A DNA stretch of 64,000 bases, taken from assembly GCA_050699715.1 (NCBI GenBank), contig JBOHFR010000022.1, positions 1 to 64,000 on the forward strand. Reading direction: 5' to 3'. Made by a program: the position numbers and the translations under genes. How positions within the stretch are numbered: position 1 is the stretch's first letter; the number at the start of each line of letters is the position of its first letter. Below are positions 52,206 through 60,706 of this stretch, one piece after another. The notes under the pieces were generated by a model. The model did not search any database. It was not told where the DNA came from and saw only the letters and a program-made list of their open reading frames with translations. This DNA is from GCA-003244245 sp050699715. GTDB lineage: Bacteria > Actinomycetota > Actinomycetes > Mycobacteriales > Pseudonocardiaceae.

Positions 52206-53938
52206 CGCTGCTTCGCCCCCTCCGGGGCAGTTCCGGTCACCTCGGATGTACCGAACGACCGGAACCGGGCTCGCCGTCTCGCCACCAGCGCGGCACCGTC
52301 CATTCCAGACAGCCGCCGCAATGCTGCGACCAGTGCGGTCCGCACCCGCTGTGCCGCCAGTGGGTGGTCGGCCTGGCTGCCGCCTTCAGGCTCCAGCACC
52401 ACACCGTCGACGATGCCCAGGCGCAGGAGCGCCCGGGCATCGATACGCAACGCAGCGGCCGCAGTGGGCGCCATCCTCGGGTCGTTCCACAAGATCGCTG
52501 CGCAACCCTCCGGGCTGATCACCGAATAGACAGCGTGCGAGCAGATGAGCACCTCATCGGCTACCGCGAGCGCCAATGCGCCGCCACTGCCGCCCTCGCC
52601 AGTCATCAAACTGATCACTGGAACCGGCAGCCCCGCCATCAACCGGATGCTCTCCGCGATGGCCACTGCCTGGCCTCGCTCCTCGGCCTCAATCCCTGGA
52701 TAGCCACCCGGAGTGTCGACCAAGGTGATCACCGGCAGCGAGAGCTTCGCCGCTGTCCGCATCAGCCTGGCCGCCTTGCGGTACCCGCCCGGAATCGGCA
52801 TACCGTAGTTCCGGGCGGTTAGTTCGGCGAGTGTGCGCCCCTTCTGGTGACCGATCACCATGACTGGCGTACCGTCAAGCCGCGCCGTACCACCGACGAT
52901 GGCGGCACAGTCAGTACCCAGCCGGTCGCCGTGTAACTCCTCGAAGTCGTCAAACACCCAGCTGAGGTAGTCCACCGTGGTCGGCCGGCCGAGATCACGG
53001 GCTTTCCGGACGTTTTGCCATGCGTCGGTCTCCGGGAGTTGAGTGTAATCGCGCACCACGACATCCGTTTCGCTCGTTTCACTGGCAATAGGCTGGGCAG
53101 TGACCCGGCGCACCCCTGCTGGTGGCCTGCCTCGGCCGAGTGAGAGCAGCCTGGCGAGGGTGGCCCGCAATGCGCTGCGCGGCCGGATCATGTCGATGAG
53201 CCCCCGCTCCAGCAGGAACTCGGCCGTCTGGAAGCCCGGTGGCAACGTTTGCCGAATCGTCTGCTTGATCACCCGGGGCCCGGCGAAGCCCAACCTGGCC
53301 CCCGGCTCAGCGACAATGACATCGCCCAGCGTCGCGAACGACGCCGCCACGCCGCCGTAGGTGGGATCCGTGACCAGTGAGATGGTGAGGATTCCGGCCT
53401 CATCCAGCTGACCGAGGGCTTGGCTGGTCTTCGCCATCTGCATCAGTGAGATCGCCCCCTCCTGCATTCGTGCGCCGCCGGAAGCAGCAACGATCAGCAG
53501 CGGAACACGCTCCTGGAGGGCGAGCTCGGCGGCTCGGGTGATGAGCTCGCCAGCTGCTGCGCCGAGACTCCCACCCAGGAAACGGAAATCCATCACGGCG
53601 GCTACCACTGAGTTCCCCTCGATGGTTCCGGATGCCAGTACCACACTCTCAGCCAGACCGGTGGCAGTGCGTGCGGCGGCTAGTCGCGCCGGATAGGGCA
53701 TGGTATCGGTGAACCCCAGTACATCGATACTGCGTACTGGCACGTCGAGCAGCTCCACATGAGACTCGTCGAAGAGCTGCTCGATTCTTTCGTACGCGGT
53801 CAGCCGGTGATGGCCACCGCAATCGGGGCACACCCGCAGATTTCGCGCCAAGCGCTTGCTGTAGATCATGCCTCGGCATCCAGGGCACACCACCCAGCCA
53901 GCGTCCTCAGCGACGCATCTGCTCAGCGCCTTCGTCAT
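52202..53938 (-). CDS. accDA: acetyl-CoA carboxylase carboxyltransferase, fused beta and alpha subunits
   Basis: 578 residues. The first half is AccD-like: zinc ribbon CPGC...CPDCGGHH at about 18-43, then a carboxyltransferase domain with ASGGARMQEG (oxyanion site). The second half is AccA-like (DLGRPTTVDYLSWVFDDFEE, DTPGGYPGIEAEERGQA, GEGGSGGALAL). The fusion replaces two separate bacterial subunits and transfers the carboxyl group to acetyl-CoA. With accB and accC it makes a complete cluster-borne malonyl-CoA source. AGGAGAAG precedes the ATG; the stop overlaps accB. Confidence 0.93.
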   Translation of the reverse strand: MTKALSRCVAEDAGWVVCPGCRGMIYSKRLARNLRVCPDCGGHHRLTAYERIEQLFDESHVELLDVPVRSIDVLGFTDTMPYPARLAAARTATGLAESVVLASGTIEGNSVVAAVMDFRFLGGSLGAAAGELITRAAELALQERVPLLIVAASGGARMQEGAISLMQMAKTSQALGQLDEAGILTISLVTDPTYGGVAASFATLGDVIVAEPGARLGFAGPRVIKQTIRQTLPPGFQTAEFLLERGLIDMIRPRSALRATLARLLSLGRGRPPAGVRRVTAQPIASETSETDVVVRDYTQLPETDAWQNVRKARDLGRPTTVDYLSWVFDDFEELHGDRLGTDCAAIVGGTARLDGTPVMVIGHQKGRTLAELTARNYGMPIPGGYRKAARLMRTAAKLSLPVITLVDTPGGYPGIEAEERGQAVAIAESIRLMAGLPVPVISLMTGEGGSGGALALAVADEVLICSHAVYSVISPEGCAAILWNDPRMAPTAAAALRIDARALLRLGIVDGVVLEPEGGSQADHPLAAQRVRTALVAALRRLSGMDGAALVARRRARFRSFGTSEVTGTAPEGAKQR

Positions 53939-53967
53939 GGTGGATATCTTCTCCTACACCGGATTGC

Positions 53968-54015
53968 GTCATTGTGAGAGGCCGTCATTGTGAGAGGCCC
54001 GTCATTGTGGGGGGC
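53968..54015. repeat. three tandem 16-17-bp repeats between ACP and accDA
   Basis: GTCATTGTGAGAGGCC occurs at 53968-53983 and 53984-53999, and a third copy starting GTCATTGTG (then GGGGGGC) begins at 54001. They occupy most of the only gap of more than 60 bases inside the core operon downstream of the ACP. May be a processing, attenuation or regulator site, or simple slippage. Confidence 0.7.
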
Positions 54016-54032
54016 GGAGCACGGCTGCCGCA

Positions 54033-54281
54033 CTAGCCGCCGTTCACGGCCTTGAGGAACCGGCGCGGGGTCCGCGCGGAAGTAGCAGCTTCATCATCAA
54101 GTGTGACGCCGTACTCCCGCGTGATCCGGGCCGCAGTTTCCAGGAGCGCCAAAGAGTCATAGCCGAGGACATCGAAATCGATGTCGAGTATCTCGCCGTC
54201 AAGATCCACTTTCTCGTCCGTGCCCGCGCCCTCGCGGAGGATGCGCTTGAGGTCCTCGATGGTGACTTCACGGATGGTCAC
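54033..54281 (-). CDS. polyketide acyl carrier protein
   Basis: 82 residues. The phosphopantetheine serine is Ser43 in VLGYDSLALLETA, and the four-helix pattern begins MTIREVTIEDLKRILREGAG. It carries the growing chain between KS-alpha/KS-beta, KR and cyclases. RBS AAGGAGAT lies just before the ATG. Confidence 0.95.
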   Translation of the reverse strand: MTIREVTIEDLKRILREGAGTDEKVDLDGEILDIDFDVLGYDSLALLETAARITREYGVTLDDEAATSARTPRRFLKAVNGG

Positions 54282-54346
54282 GTGCTATCTCCTTTCTTCG
54301 GTGTTCGACTGAGCTGCTGACACTGGGCTGGCGGCACCGGCCGGTT

Positions 54347-55564
54347 TTACCCAGCGGCCCGCACCACCATCGCTGAATTAAAGCCGCCGTATCCACGTGC
54401 GGCCACCAGTGCCGTGCGCAACGCCCCAACTCTCGGCTGCGTGATCACTAGGTCAATGTCATACTCAGGTGCCAGCGAAACGTTCGTGGTCGGCGGAATC
54501 AGTCCGTCTCGAATGGACAGCAAAGCGGCAGCCAAGTCTAGTGACGCCCCACCAGAGCACAGTCTTCCGACCATGGTCTTGGGCGCGGTGACCGGAACAC
54601 CATACGGCCCGAAAACTGTTGTGATCGCGGCGGCCTCGATCCGGTCAAGCGCGGGGACCGCAGCCGCGTCGGCAAACACCACATCAATCTCACCAGGCAC
54701 CAGTCCGGCATTGTGCAGAGCTAACTGAATCGCCTGCCGCAGTCCAGGATCACGCCCGTTGCCCGGTTTCGGGTCGAACGTGGACCCGTACCCGGCGATC
54801 TCGCCGTAGCTGGTCCGCGCACCGCGCCGGCGTGCGGCCTCGGCGTCTTCCACGATGAGAAGCGCCCCGCCTTCGCCCGGCACATGTCCGCTCGCTGCGG
54901 GATCGAAGGGAAGATAGGCCCGGTCTGGATCGTCGCTCGTGCTCAGGCGGCGGCTGGCCAGCTGAGCCACCCAGCCCCAGGGGCAGATCGATGCGTCGAC
55001 GCCGCCTGCGACGATCAGCTTGCTACCCCTGCGGATCTGCCGCCGCGCCTGTGCGACCGCATCGAGCCCGCCGGCCTGGTCACTGACCAGCACGCCACTA
55101 GGGCCCCGCATAGCGTGGCGGATCGAGATCTGACCGGTGTTTACCGCATAGAACCAGGCGAAGGACTGGTAAGCGCTGACGTACTGGCTGCCCTTGCTCC
55201 ATAGATTCTGCAACTCGCCCTGGCCGAACTCGAAACCACCCGATGAACTGGCGGTGACCACGCCAATATCGAACTCAGCGAGCTCGCTGGGCCGCACACC
55301 GGAATCTGCCAATGCCCAATCCGCGGCCACCAGGGCAAGCCGCGTCATGCGATCGGTCTGTGGTATCAGCCGGCTCGGCAGGTGTTCCTCCGCGACGAAA
55401 CCTCGAACCTCACCGGCCAGCCGGGCCGGGTAGCCCGTTGGGTCGAACCGGGTGATACGGCCAATACCGCTCTTGCCGTTCCGGGTCGCCGCCCAGTAGT
55501 TCTCCGCGCCGAGCCCGTTGGGAGCCATGACACCGAGACCGGTCACCACCACCCGCGTCGTCAT
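54347..55564 (-). CDS. ketosynthase beta subunit (chain length factor)
   Basis: 405 residues. The active-site cysteine of KS-alpha is replaced by Gln163 (VLVSDQAGGLDAV), the decarboxylase hallmark of chain length factors. In the gate helix (GGFEFGQGELQNLW) the positions that are Thr112 and Phe116 in the octaketide actinorhodin CLF are Gly114 and Leu118, small residues as in C20 systems. ATG 55564 overlaps the KS-alpha stop in ATGA, giving coupled translation of the heterodimer. Confidence 0.95.
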   Translation of the reverse strand: MTTRVVVTGLGVMAPNGLGAENYWAATRNGKSGIGRITRFDPTGYPARLAGEVRGFVAEEHLPSRLIPQTDRMTRLALVAADWALADSGVRPSELAEFDIGVVTASSSGGFEFGQGELQNLWSKGSQYVSAYQSFAWFYAVNTGQISIRHAMRGPSGVLVSDQAGGLDAVAQARRQIRRGSKLIVAGGVDASICPWGWVAQLASRRLSTSDDPDRAYLPFDPAASGHVPGEGGALLIVEDAEAARRRGARTSYGEIAGYGSTFDPKPGNGRDPGLRQAIQLALHNAGLVPGEIDVVFADAAAVPALDRIEAAAITTVFGPYGVPVTAPKTMVGRLCSGGASLDLAAALLSIRDGLIPPTTNVSLAPEYDIDLVITQPRVGALRTALVAARGYGGFNSAMVVRAAG

Positions 55565-56829
55565 GCAACGCTCGTCGCGGCACTGGCCAGCACCATCGCG
55601 CTCTGAAAACCGCCAAATCCGCTGCCCACAGTCAGCACTGTGTCGGTATTCCATTCACGGGCAGTAAGCGGCACGTAGTCGAGGTCGCACTCAGGGTCGG
55701 GGTTGTGCAGGTTCGCCGTGGGCGGCACAACATTGTTCTCGATGGCCAGCGCCGAAGCGGCGATCTCGATCGAGCCAATTGCGCCCAGCGAATGGCCGAT
55801 CATCGACTTGATGGAGCTCACCGGCGTGTGATAAGCATGCTCACCCAAGCTGCGCTTGAAAGCCGCGGTCTCGTGCCGGTCATTCTGCCTGGTGCCCGAG
55901 CCGTGTGCATTGATATAGTCGATGTCCTCGGCGATGACCCGCGCCTCACTCATCGCGATCCGGATGGCCTCGGCCATCTCCCGGCCGTCCGGCCGCAGCC
56001 CGGTCATATGGAAGGCATTGCACCGGGTCGCGAATCCAGCGATCTCGGCGTAGATGTGAGCGTTACGCCTCTTGGCGCTTTCCAGCTCTTCCAGCACGAA
56101 CATCGCCGAGCCCTCTCCGAGCACAAATCCGTTGCGGGTCAGGTCGAACGGCCGTGACGCATGCTCAGGGTCGTCGTTGCGTGGCGTCGTCGCCTTGATC
56201 GCATCGAAGCACGCCACAGTGATCGGCGAGATGGGCGCGTCCGTTGCTCCGGCGATCATCACGTCGGCGGAGCCCTCGCGGATGAGCTCGCAGGCATGGC
56301 CGACCGCGTCAAGGCCGGACGTGCAGCCGGTGGACACGACCGTGGTCGGCCCTTCGGCGCCCACGGACCAGGCGACCTCGGCCGCGAACGAACTGGGCAC
56401 GAAGTAGTCGTAGAGGTGCGGCACCGCGTATTCGTGGTTGACCAGCTCAAGCCGACCGTTGTCGCTGACCACCCGATACTCCGCGTCAAGTCCCATGGTG
56501 GCTCCGACCGCGCTGCCGATGGTCACTCCGGTGCGGTAGGGATCCAGCACGGTCAGCTCAAGGCCACTGTCCACCAACGCTTCTCGGGTGGTGACAACGG
56601 CGAACTGTGCGGCGCGATCCATCCGGCGAATCTCCTGGGGGCCCAGCCCGTGCGTCTCGGGATCAAAGTCCACCTGCGCGGCGACCTGCGAACGAAACGG
56701 AGCAGGATCGAAGAAAGATATTCGCCTGGTCGCCGTCTCTCCGTTGACCAACAAATTCCAGAAATCCTTTGTTCCAATACCCCCGGGAGCAAGAACTCCA
56801 ATTCCAGTGACCACCACCCGGCGCCTCAC
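55561..56829 (-). CDS. ketosynthase alpha subunit (KS)
   Basis: 422 residues. Catalytic Cys169 in STGCTSGLDAVG and histidines in NAHGSGTRQND and KSMIGHSLGAIG are present, with the GSGFGGFQSAMVL C-terminus. It condenses malonyl-ACP units with the KS-beta partner. GTG start at 56829 with GGAGG 9 bases upstream. Sequence features such as VNHEYAVPHLYDYFVPSSFA are common to angucycline and anthracycline KS enzymes. Confidence 0.97.
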   Translation of the reverse strand: MRRRVVVTGIGVLAPGGIGTKDFWNLLVNGETATRRISFFDPAPFRSQVAAQVDFDPETHGLGPQEIRRMDRAAQFAVVTTREALVDSGLELTVLDPYRTGVTIGSAVGATMGLDAEYRVVSDNGRLELVNHEYAVPHLYDYFVPSSFAAEVAWSVGAEGPTTVVSTGCTSGLDAVGHACELIREGSADVMIAGATDAPISPITVACFDAIKATTPRNDDPEHASRPFDLTRNGFVLGEGSAMFVLEELESAKRRNAHIYAEIAGFATRCNAFHMTGLRPDGREMAEAIRIAMSEARVIAEDIDYINAHGSGTRQNDRHETAAFKRSLGEHAYHTPVSSIKSMIGHSLGAIGSIEIAASALAIENNVVPPTANLHNPDPECDLDYVPLTAREWNTDTVLTVGSGFGGFQSAMVLASAATSVA

Positions 56830-56870
56830 GAGACATAACCTCCAATCAACGACCAGCAGGCGTCATGACC

Positions 56871-57215
56871 TCAATCGATGACAGCTTGTCGCGCGGATTC
56901 TTTCCAATGGTAGAAGCGGGTAGCCATCGCATCGGCCGGAGATCTCCAGGTTTCCGGATCATAAGGATCGATATACGGCTTCAGGGCAGCGCTGACGTTG
57001 ACAAAAAGCGGGTGGGACCGGACCCGCCCTATTGCCTCACCACCGTCTGAGTCAAAATCTTGGAGGTGAAAGTACAAGCCCTGGTATGAAAACAGCTCCC
57101 GACGTCGCGTGCCCATGATTTGCGGCATTTCAGTGCGGTCGAACTGTTCGAATATCCGGGCAACCTCGTGGCTCGAATGTGGTTCCATCCGAGCCACGAT
57201 CAAGGTGCTATACAT
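56871..57215 (-). CDS. TcmI/JadI-family polyketide cyclase
   Basis: 114 residues of the ferredoxin-like TcmI fold: MYSTLIVARMEPHSSHEVAR, IFEQFDRTEMPQIMGTRRRE, LFSYQGLYFHLQDF and the C-terminal DPYDPETWRSPADAMATRFY. In angucycline operons this gene (JadI, UrdF, PgaF) sits exactly here, between an oxygenase and KS-alpha, and closes the later rings. GGAGGG precedes the ATG. Confidence 0.92.
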   Translation of the reverse strand: MYSTLIVARMEPHSSHEVARIFEQFDRTEMPQIMGTRRRELFSYQGLYFHLQDFDSDGGEAIGRVRSHPLFVNVSAALKPYIDPYDPETWRSPADAMATRFYHWKESARQAVID

Positions 57216-57228
57216 CTTTACTTCCCTC

Positions 57229-58731
57229 CTACAAGCAAATCGCGCCAGCTTGCTTGCGATCTCGACGCGAGTGAGAAAAGCCGAACCAGCGGTGAAGAGC
57301 CGCAGCCAACTCACCACCACCGGGTGCGGCCCACGCAACGTGGCCGTCAGGCCGCAACAGTATCGCTTCGGTACTTGCGAGCTGGCCTGCTGCTCCCATC
57401 CGCGGTGTCGCTGTCACAATATCTATCCGATCCGCCCACCCCGACGCCGTGTGACGCAGTTCAGAATTTCCCGCAAAGTCCAGCAGTACACCTCGTGCCG
57501 CATGCAGTAGCTGGGTCGTGCTAGCCGCCCTCTCCCCGATGGCTAGATCTTGATGCGGCATGCGCAGACCTAGCAACGGGTGATCGCCCGAGCCAACGTC
57601 GTATCGAATATCCAAACCACTCACTACACCCGCCAGATGACGACTGACACTCTTGAGCTCGATCAAGTCGGCCATAACGTCACGTAGCGGCTGCACCTCA
57701 TCGCCGCTGAGATAGAGCATCCCCTGCGCCTGGGTATTGCGCAGCAGTAGGGCTCCCACCGGATACCGCTCACTGTGATAAGTGTCCAGCAATCCAGGCG
57801 GCGCCCAACCATGCACCACAGCGGCGAGCTTCCAGCCGAGGTTTGCCGAGTCCTGTACGCCCACACTGAGTCCCTGTCCACCCGCGGGCAGATGGATGTG
57901 CGCAGCATCGCCGGCTAGAAGTACGCGTCCACGACGGTATTCAGTAGCCTGACGGGTGGCATCGGTGAAGGCGCTGACCCAAAGACAGACGCCGTCACGA
58001 ATGTCCTCACCGGTGAGACGCTGCCATGCATCAGCCACCTCCGTGAAGCTGGGCGCCTCGGTGCGTCGGCGCGGGAGAGTGCCGCGTTCGCAGACAATTA
58101 TGCGGTCCACATCGTCACCTAGCGGAGCGGCCATGACCATGCCACCAGGCACTTTTTCACCGATAAAGCGTGTTCGGAGGTTGCAACCCGCCACGTCGGC
58201 CAGGAACATCTCACGGGCCGCCGCCGTACCAAGGAAATCAAACCCGGCTGCCCTGCGTACGGTACTGCGGCCGCCATCACAACCCACCATATAGGACGCA
58301 CGCAGGCGCGCTGGACCATCCGGACCCTGCACTTGCGCGTCAACGCCGTGCTCATCGGCGACCAGCCCGACCAACTCCCAGCCACGTCGGATGTCGGCAC
58401 CCAGTTCCGTGGCCCACTGGGCAAGTATCGCCTCAGTACGTGCCTGCGGCACACCCCGCACACCAAAGTGGGCGCCATCGAATGAGCTGAAGTCCACCGG
58501 TAGGCCGCCGAAATGCCCAGCGACGCTGGTCCCTATGTCACCGAACCGGGGCAGCAAACCGCGCTGGTCGAACACCTCCATGGCGCGCGCGGTGAAGCCC
58601 AGTCCGCGCGACTCTCCGGTTGGCGCCGGAAGGCGCTCTATGACGATGACCTCGATCCCGGCAAGCCGCAACTCACCAGCGAGCATCAGTCCCGTTGGGC
58701 CGGCACCCACAACAATCACTGGGGCCTCCAT
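57229..58731 (-). CDS. class A FAD-dependent aromatic monooxygenase (PgaE/UrdE type), first gene of the operon
   Basis: 500 residues. FAD motif VVGAGPTGLMLAGELRLAGI, DG motif MVGCDGGRSTVRR, and RVLLAGDAAHIHLPAGGQGL. Clearly paralogous to the enzyme at 46884-48398 (shared APTGESR and FDQRGLL stretches). UrdE, PgaE and JadH relatives hydroxylate C12 and neighbouring positions of prejadomycin-type intermediates. AAGGAAGGGC precedes the ATG; a 13-base gap separates it from the cyclase. The tandem repeat at 58815-58847 lies in its upstream region. Confidence 0.92.
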   Translation of the reverse strand: MEAPVIVVGAGPTGLMLAGELRLAGIEVIVIERLPAPTGESRGLGFTARAMEVFDQRGLLPRFGDIGTSVAGHFGGLPVDFSSFDGAHFGVRGVPQARTEAILAQWATELGADIRRGWELVGLVADEHGVDAQVQGPDGPARLRASYMVGCDGGRSTVRRAAGFDFLGTAAAREMFLADVAGCNLRTRFIGEKVPGGMVMAAPLGDDVDRIIVCERGTLPRRRTEAPSFTEVADAWQRLTGEDIRDGVCLWVSAFTDATRQATEYRRGRVLLAGDAAHIHLPAGGQGLSVGVQDSANLGWKLAAVVHGWAPPGLLDTYHSERYPVGALLLRNTQAQGMLYLSGDEVQPLRDVMADLIELKSVSRHLAGVVSGLDIRYDVGSGDHPLLGLRMPHQDLAIGERAASTTQLLHAARGVLLDFAGNSELRHTASGWADRIDIVTATPRMGAAGQLASTEAILLRPDGHVAWAAPGGGELAAALHRWFGFSHSRRDRKQAGAICL

Positions 58732-58814
58732 GCGCCCTTCCTTTGACTGTCGTCAGATATTCCGTACAACTCGGGCACCGGTCGCGTCGGTGGATGTATG
58801 CGCTAGGTCGCACT

Positions 58815-58847
58815 GAAGTTCCCGACAACCTAGAAGTTCCCGACAAC
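58815..58847. promoter_or_regulatory. tandem direct repeat upstream of the polyketide operon
   Basis: GAAGTTCCCGACAAC occurs at 58815-58829 and again at 58833-58847 (18-base period), 84 bases upstream of the first operon gene. The 58732-59106 gap is the divergent control region between the operon and the HTH protein. Direct repeats of this kind are typical binding sites of OmpR- or SARP-type pathway regulators. Confidence 0.65.
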
Positions 58848-59106
58848 ACACCGGACACTAATGATTAGCTTCTTCGGTCCAGCGGCAACCGTCAAGGGTC
58901 TCGACCTCAAACTTTGGACAAATTTTCGTCATGCCAGCGTCAACGTGAAGCGGAATGTAAAATCGACGTCAGAGGACCGCAAAGGTTCCCGCTCGCGGCT
59001 TGTTCGGTGGTAGCGTGCAGGGTTAGTGTCGGCGACGTTTGGTGACCGGATTGTATGGATACGAGAGCCCGCGCCTTCGGCGTCCGGCAGCTGCGTGGAG
59101 GAGAAA

Positions 59107-59973
59107 GTGACCCAAGGCAGAGTTCGTACGGCCGCAGTAGGTGCCTTGTGTGCGCGGATAGGATGCCGGCGGCGGTGCGAAATCGGGCGGGGTCGACGTG
59201 GCGTGGTTGCGGGGTCGCGGCTGTGCCGGGCATGCCGGAACGAGTTCTCCGCAAGGTTGGAGAGTCTGCCCGAGCTCTACAGCGAATGTGGGCGTCAACT
59301 CGGCGGGTCCGATCGGCCTCGTGGCAACGCGACGGGCAGCGGCTCGATGCCGGGCATGCCGTTCAATGCGGCGGCGGCCGACGTACGCGCAAGGATCCTC
59401 AGTGTACTGGGGTCGTGGAGCGGGATGGTCGTCGAGGAACGGCGCGTTACCGCGCCCGAGCGCTCCGTGGAAGCACTGGTCACATTCCTCGGCCGCCATG
59501 TCGACTGGATAGCCGCGCACGTCGCTGTCACCGAAGCCACGGACGAAGTGGCGCAGCTGGTGCGGACGGCTCGTCGGGTGGCCTACCCCAATCCCGTCCG
59601 TCGGGTGGCGATTGGCGGATGCGTGGAGGTGGGCTGCGGTGGTGAGCTCGTCGCCTTCGTGCATCCGCAAGAGCCGCTACAGCCAGCAGAAATACGCTGC
59701 GACGTTGACCCATGCCATAGCTGGCTCGAGCATCACTGGATGCAACTAAGTCATCGTATGGGCACGGTGCCATCCATTGCCACGGCCACGCGATGGCTCA
59801 GCGCCGCGGACATTTCGCGCCTCTGGAGTATCCCGCAGGGCAGCGTCTACCGGCTCGCCAGCGAACAGCAGTGGCGCCGCCGCAACCAAGCCCGTCATAC
59901 ATACTACCACGAGGTTGATGTCCTGCAAACCTTCGGCCAACGCAAGCCCCGCTCACGTTCAGATGAACACTGA
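59107..59973 (+). CDS. cysteine-rich helix-turn-helix protein of unknown role
   Basis: About 288 residues. The N-terminus has cysteine clusters (CARIGCRRRC, RLCRACRNEF) suggestive of a zinc ribbon; the middle is helical (PGMPFNAAAADVRARILSVL, GSWSGMVVEE). There is a second cysteine group (GGCVEVGCGGELVAF, IRCDVDPCHSW). The end is a small HTH (SAADISRLWSIPQGSVYRLA, WRRRNQARHTYYHEVDVLQT) like excisionase or MerR domains. Similar proteins occur in actinomycete genomes and phages without assigned function. GTG 59107 has GGAGGAG about 4-5 bases upstream. Being divergent from the operon it could control it, but that is inference. Confidence 0.7.
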   Translation: MTQGRVRTAAVGALCARIGCRRRCEIGRGRRGVVAGSRLCRACRNEFSARLESLPELYSECGRQLGGSDRPRGNATGSGSMPGMPFNAAAADVRARILSVLGSWSGMVVEERRVTAPERSVEALVTFLGRHVDWIAAHVAVTEATDEVAQLVRTARRVAYPNPVRRVAIGGCVEVGCGGELVAFVHPQEPLQPAEIRCDVDPCHSWLEHHWMQLSHRMGTVPSIATATRWLSAADISRLWSIPQGSVYRLASEQQWRRRNQARHTYYHEVDVLQTFGQRKPRSRSDEH

Positions 59974-59974
59974 T

Positions 59975-60706
59975 TCAGATGAACACTGAGCCGCGCTGTC
60001 CGGGGCCTCGAGAGCACAGCGGCTGGAGCTGCTTCGGGACTGTTTCACTCGCGCAGCCGAACCGGAAACCGACACCCCGAACGGTGATGATCCAGGTGCT
60101 GGCGCCGAGCTTCTTGCGAAGACTGTTGACATGTGTATCGATGGTTCGGCTGCATCGCGTCCACTCGACGTCCCACACTGTAGACATGATTTGTTTACGG
60201 GAGACGACAGTTTCGGGTTGACACGCAAGGAGATAGAGGAAATCGAATTCCTTGCGGGTCACGTTGATGAGCTGGCCATTGAGGCGCACTTCACGGGTGC
60301 CGAAGTCAATGCGCAATGGTCCGCGTGAAATAGCCTGCACGGTGGGCTGCCGCGGCCGGGCCCGGCGCATGACGGCTTCGATACGGGCGATGAGCTCGCG
60401 CAATCCGTAGGGTTTGGCCAAGTAGTCGTCCAAGCCGGCTTGCAGGCCGAGAACCTGGTCCAGTTCAGTACGGCGAGCGGTGACGGCGATGATAGGGACG
60501 TCACAAGAGGCTCGGATGCCGCGACAGACTTCAAGACCGTCGAGATCGGGCAGCTCAAGATCGAGCAGGACCAGTTCGGCGCGGTGATACGTACTCAACG
60601 CCCGTGTTCCGGTATCGACACTCTCGGTGTGGTATCCATGTCGTCGCAAGCCGCGGGTAAGGGATTCTGCGATAGTAATATCGTTTTCTACCACGAGTAC
60701 ACGCAA
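59975..60706 (-). CDS. OmpR-family response regulator with substituted acidic pocket
   Basis: About 243 residues. Receiver MRVLVVENDITIAESLTRGL: one of the two acidic pocket residues is Asn (E-N instead of E-D or D-D), while Asp49 (LVLLDLELPD), Thr in IIAVTA and Lys in LAKPYG remain. The C-terminal winged helix is LRIDFGTREVRLNGQLINVT, RKEFDFLYLL, TIDTHVNSLRKKLG. Atypical OmpR regulators such as JadR1 and LndI control angucycline clusters and bind products rather than phosphate; this is a candidate equivalent. No ATG fits; TTG 60706 follows GGGGGGTG. No kinase gene is adjacent in the same direction. Confidence 0.8.
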   Translation of the reverse strand: MRVLVVENDITIAESLTRGLRRHGYHTESVDTGTRALSTYHRAELVLLDLELPDLDGLEVCRGIRASCDVPIIAVTARRTELDQVLGLQAGLDDYLAKPYGLRELIARIEAVMRRARPRQPTVQAISRGPLRIDFGTREVRLNGQLINVTRKEFDFLYLLACQPETVVSRKQIMSTVWDVEWTRCSRTIDTHVNSLRKKLGASTWIITVRGVGFRFGCASETVPKQLQPLCSRGPGQRGSVFI

